This document shows, piece by piece, positions 24,481 to 30,142 of a stretch of DNA of 64,000 nt (position 1 is its first letter; the number at the start of each line of letters is the position of its first letter). The stretch lies in contig CAJTRC010000003.1 in the NCBI GenBank assembly GCA_910578365.1, positions 1-64,000 on the forward strand. Reading direction: 5' to 3'. Below the pieces are notes generated by a model. That model saw nothing but the letters and a program-made list of their open reading frames with translations. It had not been told where the DNA came from and made no database searches. The DNA comes from an uncultured Muribaculaceae bacterium (GTDB lineage: Bacteria > Bacteroidota > Bacteroidia > Bacteroidales > Muribaculaceae). A program made the position numbers and the translations under genes.

Positions 24481-26241
24481 ATGGCACTGACAACTTGTAA
24501 AGAATGTGGCGGCAAGATGTCCGACCACGCTACCGTGTGTCCGCATTGCGGCTGTCCGAGTGAGTTCCAAGGAGAAATCCATCCCGCTTATAATTCTTCG
24601 ACTCAATCTAAAAAGACCGTATCAGAACAATCTCAGCCGTCACCAAAGAAACCTCGCAAGGTATTGTGGATTTCTATTGCAGCAATATTGGTTGTGGCTC
24701 TGTCCTTAGGGGTAGTTCTTTTCTTTGGATGGGGTAAGACTTTGGGAGGAACTCAGACACTGAAAATAACTCCCGAATTTACACAAGCTCTTCAGAAATA
24801 CGACCAAATAGATGCATTCTCAGAAGGAATGGCGGCTGTCCGTCGAGACGGTAAATGGGGTTACATCAACCTCCAAGGAGAGGAAGTTATTCCATGTCAG
24901 TTCTCGGATGCTTTCCCTCCTGGTCAGTTCTCGGAAGGGTTAGCTTGTGTTGTCGATGACGGCAGCGAGAAAGACAAAAAGTTATGGAACAAACGAGTGG
25001 GCTTCATCAATAAAAAAGGCGAATTCGTTATTACTGGCGACTACTTCACCGAAGCTCCTGCGGGGGCAGTATGGGAGGACGAAAGCCATAAATTACCGTC
25101 GTTCAAAGATGGTAAATGTGCAGTGTGGAACACCGCAGTTTTCTCGCTCGAAGGAGAAGGTACTGAAAGCGGGTGGAGTAAGGAATATGAATCAAATAAA
25201 ATTGTGCTGATTGACAGCAAAGGTAAGATAAGCCAAGCTCACGACTCTTTGGCTTACCAACTGGCGAATTATCACCCGTATGTCATTCCGACTCCCTATA
25301 AGGACGTACTTACACCAATTGAGACGAAAGTTGCATTTGACGATTACGCAGTTAATATCGCTCGTGATACGGTGGAATGTGACAATGGCGCGAAATTGGT
25401 AACATGGCAAATAATTGATGCTAATTCATACCCATACGGAATGTATGGTGGCACTTATGAAAAAACGTGTCAATATTACATCGACCAGTATGGAAATTCC
25501 ACTCTTACACCCGAGCAAGAGAAATCCATGGAACAGCATCTCAATGGTTTGATGGCTTCACTACTGGAAAAGCACAATGAACAGTTGAGACGAGAAGCAG
25601 AAGAGGAACGCATCCGTCAAGAGGAAGAAGAGCGCAACCGCGTAAAATGGATTTATGGCACATGGGAGTACAGCATGGTTGTGGATATGGGAAGATATCT
25701 GGGCGGTCGCAAACAGATGAATTCTAAACTAATTATTTCTGAGGATAATATCACCGTCTATACCAATGGCAAATTGGATTATAGCGGAGGATATACCATA
25801 GAAGATGGAGCAATCAAGTATGACCGACATAATGACTATTGTATGTCATTGCCACTGGATTATACAAATAAAAGAATTGAAGCTGATAGAAATGGTAAGT
25901 ATTTTACAAAAGTCTCGTCTTCTGCAAGCGGAGGATATTCTTCTAATGCCGTATCATCAAACAATTCTCAATACACAACATTCAGAACGGAGGCAGATGT
26001 ATGGGCTTACTTATCGTCAACAATCTTCTATGGGCGTGGAACACGTTTTCGTTTAACGCCTCGATATATGGAAGTTGATGGCTCTCCCGCTACTGGAGGA
26101 GTACGAGTAATCAATTTTAGTGGGTCACGTGCTACGCTACAAGCCTCCTCGCCCTATATCGGCGGCTCAATAGTAACTCTCTATGTAAACGCGGCTAACG
26201 GTTCTATATCCAGTGGTGGAGAAGTTTTTTATAGCAAATAA
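24481..26241 (+). CDS. Zinc-ribbon membrane protein with WG repeats
   Basis: The 586-residue protein has a zinc ribbon (Cys6, Cys9, Cys20, Cys23) and a transmembrane helix near 60-82. WG-repeat-type units follow (KWGYINLQGEEVIP; RVGFINKKGEFVITG) at about 110-200, then a charged helical segment near 365-385 (EEERIRQEEEERNR). The C-terminal part contains two small beta-rich segments. WG repeats are thought to form protein-binding surfaces. It closes the operon and is followed by a terminator at 26249-26273. The shared N-terminal ribbon suggests the three membrane proteins work together (inference). Confidence 0.8.
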   Translation: MALTTCKECGGKMSDHATVCPHCGCPSEFQGEIHPAYNSSTQSKKTVSEQSQPSPKKPRKVLWISIAAILVVALSLGVVLFFGWGKTLGGTQTLKITPEFTQALQKYDQIDAFSEGMAAVRRDGKWGYINLQGEEVIPCQFSDAFPPGQFSEGLACVVDDGSEKDKKLWNKRVGFINKKGEFVITGDYFTEAPAGAVWEDESHKLPSFKDGKCAVWNTAVFSLEGEGTESGWSKEYESNKIVLIDSKGKISQAHDSLAYQLANYHPYVIPTPYKDVLTPIETKVAFDDYAVNIARDTVECDNGAKLVTWQIIDANSYPYGMYGGTYEKTCQYYIDQYGNSTLTPEQEKSMEQHLNGLMASLLEKHNEQLRREAEEERIRQEEEERNRVKWIYGTWEYSMVVDMGRYLGGRKQMNSKLIISEDNITVYTNGKLDYSGGYTIEDGAIKYDRHNDYCMSLPLDYTNKRIEADRNGKYFTKVSSSASGGYSSNAVSSNNSQYTTFRTEADVWAYLSSTIFYGRGTRFRLTPRYMEVDGSPATGGVRVINFSGSRATLQASSPYIGGSIVTLYVNAANGSISSGGEVFYSK

Positions 26242-26248
26242 ATGAGAC

Positions 26249-26273
26249 GAGGGGGCTTCGGTCTCCTCTTTTT
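26249..26273 (+). terminator. Terminator of the zinc-ribbon operon
   Basis: GAGGGGGC (26249-26256) pairs with GTCTCCTC (26261-26268), allowing G-U pairs, around a TTCG tetraloop. A T5 run follows. It is a textbook intrinsic terminator 8 bases after the WG-repeat stop. Confidence 0.85.
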
Positions 26274-26354
26274 GGTGATTCGCCTATCATTTATTACTAC
26301 TTTATCTTATCAATTTTTAACACTGGAAACTTGACAAGGGGGGTGCGGATGTTG

Positions 26355-26362
26355 TAACTTTG
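26355..26362 (+). promoter_or_regulatory. Promoter-like -7 element for the NADAR gene
   Basis: TAACTTTG matches the consensus, with CTTG at 26330-26333 about 21 bases upstream. It predicts a 5' leader of about 128 bases before the NADAR start. Confidence 0.65.
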
Positions 26363-26367
26363 TAGTC

Positions 26368-26495
26368 TGAAGAGGGAGAATCCCTCGAATGTCAAGAGTC
26401 AGCCTTGAGGCTGCACCAACCGAGACTTACATGACAGTCCACGGTGGTCGGAGTAATCCAGACACGACAGTTATTAACCTGTAAAATAAAAAGTT
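26368..26495 (+). promoter_or_regulatory. Structured 5' leader of the NADAR gene
   Basis: The leader contains at least three local stems. GAGGGA/TCCCTC (26372-26377 with 26381-26386) has a GAA loop. CAGCC/GGCTG is at 26400-26413. CCGA/TCGG encloses the region around 26420-26451. No T-run terminator is seen, so control at translation is more plausible than attenuation. It does not resemble a riboswitch class I recognise. Confidence 0.4.
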
Positions 26496-27260
26496 ATGAG
26501 CAATTCCAGCTTTCTTTCCACCTCATCCTCCGTGTCTGAACTCGTTGCGTCGCTTGGGCGCGAGGAGCGACTTGTCGCGTCCGAACTGCCCGTGTGGTGC
26601 TACAAGAAGGTGACTGATATCGTCGAGGGCATTGAGCTTAGACTCAGCAACATGGCAGGAGGCTATCCGTTTGAGTTTACTGGTGTCCGCTGGCACTCCT
26701 CTGAACAGCTATACCTTTGCGGCGAATTCACCGACCCCGAAATTCAGAGAGAATTACTCTCGGCAACAAGCGGTTACGCCGCCAAGCGTTTCATCAAGGC
26801 GAAGCACAAGAAGGAAGTCCGCGAGGATTTTCCGACCTTCCGCTTGCAATGGATGCTGTCTGTCGTTTGGCAGAAGTGCCTTGGTAATGCCAATTTCCGA
26901 GCCAAACTACTTTCCATCCCCGACGGAGTGATATTGGTAGAAGAAACTACCCTCGACACTGGCGGCACAGCTCAGATTTGGGGATGTAAGAATCCCGAGC
27001 TGATAGCCTACCGCAAAGAACTTGCTGACCGCATCACGCGATGGAGCGATGCTAACCTCACTAAGACGGCTCTCGACAACAAAATCAACATCGAGACCAA
27101 TGCCGTCCGTAACATAGGTACTTTCGTCGGACAGAACAACATAGGCAAGATTCTGATGATTTGCCGTCGCTGTCTATTAGAAGGCACTGAGCCGCCAATC
27201 GACCGCACTCTCCTCAACTCAGCTAATATCACCATATTAGGGAATCACTTAACATTCTAA
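26496..27260 (+). CDS. NADAR-family ADP-ribosyl glycosidase
   Basis: The 254-residue protein matches the NADAR (YbiA-like) fold. It has LSNMAGGYPFEFTGVRWHSSEQLY with the conserved Glu70, the region LVEETTLD and IWG at 161-163, and the late GQNNIGKILM helix at 212-221. A segment of about 45 residues separates the IWG and GKILM motifs, longer than in YbiA. An N-terminal helical extension of about 45 residues precedes the domain. Characterised NADAR proteins remove ADP-ribose from guanine bases in nucleic acid. In this element it may be an antitoxin or counter-defence enzyme; no DarT-like ADP-ribosyltransferase was recognised beside it. Confidence 0.75.
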   Translation: MSNSSFLSTSSSVSELVASLGREERLVASELPVWCYKKVTDIVEGIELRLSNMAGGYPFEFTGVRWHSSEQLYLCGEFTDPEIQRELLSATSGYAAKRFIKAKHKKEVREDFPTFRLQWMLSVVWQKCLGNANFRAKLLSIPDGVILVEETTLDTGGTAQIWGCKNPELIAYRKELADRITRWSDANLTKTALDNKINIETNAVRNIGTFVGQNNIGKILMICRRCLLEGTEPPIDRTLLNSANITILGNHLTF

Positions 27261-27279
27261 TCAACAAAATCTTTCGCTT

Positions 27280-27660
27280 ATGAACAGCCATGAGTGCGCC
27301 CTTGCTGTGTATCTTCTTCCCAATTCTCTTTGTGAGGCAAAACGGCTTATTGAGGAGTGGGTCTACAATGAAGGGCACTTTCAACCTCCCATCCGTATTT
27401 CTGTGTCAATCGACACGGACAATGCCATAGTTACGTCTCTGTTGGTAAAATGGATTTGGGATTATGACCTTGCAGACTCAATGAAGAGAACTATCGGCAT
27501 AGGTCTCGCCATTGCTCTCAACATAAAGTTGTATAATCTTTCGAGGTCATTTGGCTTTAAGTGGAGTCCATCTACACCGACAGAAGTATATAACACTTTC
27601 AGCAATCTTCTAACCCTTATCCCCTCACTTCGCAAGCATATTATCATAGTGAAAAAATAA
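27280..27660 (+). CDS. Unrecognised 126-residue protein
   Basis: This small, slightly basic protein lies 19 bases after the NADAR gene, so it is probably co-transcribed. It contains a stretch of hydrophobic residues (about 80-95, TIGIGLAIALNIKLYNL) but no convincing signal peptide or membrane anchor. No family motif was recognised. Its base composition matches the rest of the element. It is followed by an intercistronic region with two mutually exclusive hairpins. Confidence 0.65.
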   Translation: MNSHECALAVYLLPNSLCEAKRLIEEWVYNEGHFQPPIRISVSIDTDNAIVTSLLVKWIWDYDLADSMKRTIGIGLAIALNIKLYNLSRSFGFKWSPSTPTEVYNTFSNLLTLIPSLRKHIIIVKK

Positions 27661-27663
27661 CAT

Positions 27664-27719
27664 CTGCGCTCACCACAACGACGGAGATTGGGTTGCGTGT
27701 ATCCTCAGCGCAGCCCAAT
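27664..27719 (+). promoter_or_regulatory. Pair of competing hairpins between two cargo genes
   Basis: ATTGGGTTGCG (27687-27697) pairs over 11 positions with CGCAGCCCAAT (27709-27719). An alternative stem pairs CTGCGCT (27664-27670) with AGCGCAG (27707-27713). The two share 27709-27713, so only one can form. No T-run follows, so this is not a simple terminator. Confidence 0.45.
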
Positions 27720-27746
27720 TAACTTTAGCCACCAACATCTTACAAT

Positions 27747-28526
27747 ATGGAACATATCCTCAATTTCCTTTCCATCCCATTTGAGCCTACTATGGAAGTC
27801 AAGATTTCCAACTGGTTAAGCCATGGGCATTATATTCATGCCATTGATTATGAACGCAACTGTGTTCTCGTCTTTAACATCCCACACAAAGCAATAGCAC
27901 AACTTATAAGTTTGGGACTATGCGATTATGATGACTTCTCATATAAGAATCATCCCAATCCACCGAAGCACTATGTCAAACTATTCCGATATGTAGACTG
28001 GTTCCTGTTTGAGAATATCGGGGCATACCGCTGGTTTGCGCAGAGGCAGGACTACCGTGCCTTCTCCACCATTTCCGAAAGATATGCTATACTGGACGCA
28101 GCGTATTTCCATGACGGCTATTCAGCATGGAGAGTGCGCTACTACCTTTCGCGGAATCTGATGGGACTGAACGCGAAGAATCCTCGACGCTGTTTCCATT
28201 ACGATGATGACAATGTAGACTTAGCTCTCATCTGCAAAGCCATATTGCCACAGCTTGTAGAAGCAGAGAAGAAACTGGAAGTACCCGCTACCTTCCGCTA
28301 TCCGATTGACCTTGAAGTATGGCTCGACCATGACCGACTTTATATAGGTTGGTTCGTCAACGACCTCTACGTTTACACCTTCCGTGGGCTGTTTGAAAAA
28401 CTCGGCATCGTCACAAACGAAATGAATCTTTGGTTTGAGAGAAACGGCTATCCACGCAACACTCGTGACCAATCCGAAATCGACCGCTTCCTCGCTCGAC
28501 TGCGACAGAATAACATAAAAGAATAA
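27747..28526 (+). CDS. Unrecognised 259-residue protein
   Basis: This protein is rich in Tyr, Trp and Asp, with no signal peptide or membrane helix, so it is probably cytoplasmic. Notable segments are YRWFAQRQDYRAF near 95-105 and DLEVWLDHDRLYIGWFVNDLYVYTF near 190-215. The C-terminus is charged (SEIDRFLARLRQNN). No known family was recognised. It lies between the NADAR-126-residue pair and the replication-initiator-like gene and may belong functionally to either group. Confidence 0.65.
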   Translation: MEHILNFLSIPFEPTMEVKISNWLSHGHYIHAIDYERNCVLVFNIPHKAIAQLISLGLCDYDDFSYKNHPNPPKHYVKLFRYVDWFLFENIGAYRWFAQRQDYRAFSTISERYAILDAAYFHDGYSAWRVRYYLSRNLMGLNAKNPRRCFHYDDDNVDLALICKAILPQLVEAEKKLEVPATFRYPIDLEVWLDHDRLYIGWFVNDLYVYTFRGLFEKLGIVTNEMNLWFERNGYPRNTRDQSEIDRFLARLRQNNIKE

Positions 28527-28527
28527 A

Positions 28528-28600
28528 TTGGCACAAAAAGAGAGTGTGCCAACCATCACCGACAAGATTAAATTGACACACTCCGAGTAATGGCACACTT
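28528..28600. repeat. Iteron-like cluster upstream of the Rep-like gene
   Basis: Four related units fall within 73 bases: TTGGCACA at 28528-28535, its inverse TGTGCCAA at 28545-28552 (together a perfect 8-bp inverted repeat), TTGACACACT at 28573-28582 and ATGGCACACTT at 28590-28600. Their place 57-129 bases ahead of a replication-initiator-like gene fits an origin or an autoregulatory operator. This is inference. Confidence 0.5.
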
Positions 28601-28656
28601 TAGTTTGAAAAACTCAGCGACTGCCACTATATATAATTGAACATACACATATAAAT

Positions 28657-29535
28657 ATGGCAAACCGACAATTCAATTACGCGCTGTGCATAGACGCACT
28701 TGAAATTACATACACCGCCTCCGACGCACAAAAGAGCTTCTTGAGTACCATTGAAAAGAAATTGCATATAGGAGAAGACAATACATCACTGTGGCTTGAA
28801 AGAATTGAGAGCCGACATTACCGAGACGAGTTTATAATTAAATGTGCCGATGCAGATAATAATGGTTATGATATAGTAAGAGTCGTTGGCTATCTCCGAA
28901 GTGGCAGTTTCAACCCCAACCGACAACTGGTTTACCTCACTTTTGAGAATGCCGCACTTTACTCATGGATTCTGCAAGCCCGTTATTACGTGGAGGCAGC
29001 TCTTGGAATGAAATTTTATCGTATTAGCAAAATCGATATAGCCGTTGACTTTGACTTCAATATACAGAAACGACTTATTGCATTGCTGAAAACCACACCA
29101 TACGACATAATTGTAAATGGGCGAATCGCAAACCGTAAATCCGTGAAAGGGCTGAATGTTCACGCCTACAACATTAGTATAAGTCGAATGTTTGCACATC
29201 CCGAACTGAGCATTAGCAATGATGATTCAACACTCCAAATGAAGACATATAACAAACGCAAAGAGATTGAGGAGTCGAGTGGGAAAGCATATATAACCGA
29301 ATGTACTGGTTTCACTGGGACGCATTACCGCCTTGAAGTTACCTGCAAGAACTATAAACGTCTTCTCCCCACGCTCAAAGCATTGGGAATAGACGATACC
29401 TATCTCTACGTTCATCTTGACAATGACGAAACCTTAAAGACTCTATTTTGTGACATCCTCAATAGGCTTATCTATCTACGCAAAGGGCGCAAACAAATCA
29501 ATATAATTGATGAGGTGCTTAACGACTTGAAATGA
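28657..29535 (+). CDS. Replication-initiator-like protein (Rep_trans/RstA-like)
   Basis: The 292-residue protein resembles rolling-circle initiators of the Rep_trans/phage replication initiation factor type. It shows KIDIAVDFDF near residue 127, like the RiDlavD metal-site strand, then YNKRKEIEESSGK near 200 and GTHYRLEVTCKN near 222 with the RlE pattern. A catalytic Tyr cannot be assigned with certainty; Tyr198 in KTYNKRKE is one candidate. If correct, it would nick a double-strand origin, perhaps at the repeats just upstream. The similarity is weak, and a non-replicative DNA-binding role is possible. Confidence 0.5.
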   Translation: MANRQFNYALCIDALEITYTASDAQKSFLSTIEKKLHIGEDNTSLWLERIESRHYRDEFIIKCADADNNGYDIVRVVGYLRSGSFNPNRQLVYLTFENAALYSWILQARYYVEAALGMKFYRISKIDIAVDFDFNIQKRLIALLKTTPYDIIVNGRIANRKSVKGLNVHAYNISISRMFAHPELSISNDDSTLQMKTYNKRKEIEESSGKAYITECTGFTGTHYRLEVTCKNYKRLLPTLKALGIDDTYLYVHLDNDETLKTLFCDILNRLIYLRKGRKQINIIDEVLNDLK

Positions 29536-29553
29536 ATGAGATAGATTAGAGAG

Positions 29554-29597
29554 AAGTGCATCCTGAGGCTATTGGTTAATAGGCTCAGAAAACACTT
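29554..29597 (+). repeat. Long imperfect hairpin after the Rep-like gene
   Basis: AAGTG, CTGAG and CTATT (29554-29573) pair in turn with AATAG, CTCAG and CACTT (29578-29597), with a GGTT loop and a G-G mismatch between the upper segments. No T-run follows immediately. It could terminate the rep transcript or serve as a replication (single-strand) origin. Confidence 0.55.
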
Positions 29598-29819
29598 CCA
29601 AGGAACAAAAAAAATTGCAGGTCTCATAAATCAGACGGATGCCGCCCCTATAGGGCAGGGAGGACGGGAGGGGTAACAGGGGATACCTACGTGCCACTGT
29701 ATTAGACCCATAAGTGACGCAAAGCCCCGTCTTTTATACTCCCAGGAAATTCTGCTAAAGCCACAGAGGAAGCGCAAAAATTGTAGCCATTTGATATTGT
29801 GTATGTTATGGGAATTACG

Positions 29820-29828
29820 TAACTTTGC
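29820..29828 (+). promoter_or_regulatory. Outward-facing promoter-like site at the right end
   Basis: TAACTTTGC with TTG at 29797-29799 (20-base spacing) points toward the chromosome. No open reading frame of useful length follows inside the element. Confidence 0.5.
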
Positions 29829-29933
29829 ACTCGCAAGCAATGAGGACATCAGTCTCTTGAACTTCCTATCAACCAGTATGGAATTTTCAGCATAACTGAC
29901 TGTCCTACAGCGCGCCTGCAAAACTAAAAACGT

Positions 29934-29954
29934 CCCCGATTTTCAACCCCGATG
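29934..29954 (+). repeat. End-specific 21-bp repeat, right copy
   Basis: This is identical to 18716-18736 (CCCCGAT-n6-CCCCGATG) and in the same orientation. It lies 57 bases inside the right attachment core. The preceding AAAACGT is also shared with 18741-18754. Confidence 0.6.
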
Positions 29955-30011
29955 AAACAGATGACAGACATAACTCGCGATATATCAGCCTTCTCTCCCT
30001 CTAAATGCTTA

Positions 30012-30024
30012 ATCGAGTGGGAAT
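30012..30024 (+). repeat. Right attachment core (attR), remnant of the native guaA end
   Basis: ATCGAGTGGGAAT is followed by AA, so the frame reads I-E-W-E-TAA, the presumed native end of guaA before integration. It is identical to 18550-18562. Confidence 0.85.
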
Positions 30025-30056
30025 AAAAATGCTTACCGGCGAATTGTAAACATAAT

Positions 30057-30096
30057 ACATCGGGAACGAAATTTTTCGTTCCCGATGTAATTTTTT
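30057..30096 (+). terminator. Displaced native guaA terminator
   Basis: A perfect 15-bp stem pairs 30057-30071 with 30074-30088 and is followed by T6 at 30091-30096. Without the element it would lie about 31 bases after the guaA TAA. It now insulates the M13 peptidase gene from transcription leaving the element. Confidence 0.88.
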
Positions 30097-30142
30097 GTTC
30101 ATATATAACGTCATATTATACAGAACCTAAATTACATCCTTA

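Larger units (their letters stand above)
18550..30024. mobile_element. Integrative element inserted in the 3' end of guaA
   Basis: The element is about 11.5 kb and bounded by a 13-bp direct repeat, ATCGAGTGGGAAT, at 18550-18562 and 30012-30024. Both copies read I-E-W-E then stop, so guaA remains intact. A tyrosine integrase gene lies next to the guaA-side end, as expected for site-specific integration. Base composition is visibly more AT-rich than the flanks, and cargo genes are mostly unfamiliar. No conjugation (tra) genes or clear relaxase were seen. A replication-initiator-like gene near the right end suggests an excised replicative form. Boundaries are good to the 13-bp core; the exact strand-exchange point is not known. 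Confidence 0.88.
29536..30142. other. Right end of the element and junction with the chromosome
   Basis: This 607-base gap holds no convincing gene. It contains a long hairpin at 29554-29597, a small palindrome (CCCTATAGGG near 29646-29655) followed by a G-rich patch, and an outward promoter-like site at 29820-29828. It also contains the right CCCCGAT repeat at 29934-29954, the right attachment core at 30012-30024 and the displaced guaA terminator at 30057-30096. Confidence 0.6.

Noticed and set aside
20721..29535. Conjugation or mobilisation genes in the element
   Set aside because: No tra genes, coupling ATPase or convincing relaxase was recognised; the only candidate is the Rep-like protein, which fits a replication initiator better.
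29631..29921. 96-codon - strand frame near the right end of the element
   Set aside because: No start context, promoter or recognisable sequence; it overlaps the outward promoter-like site and seems accidental.
18716..29954. The 21-bp CCCCGAT repeats as the true attachment sites
   Set aside because: The 13-bp pair coincides with the guaA end and explains the two stop codons and two terminators; the 21-bp pair is better read as internal binding sites, though nested elements cannot be fully excluded.
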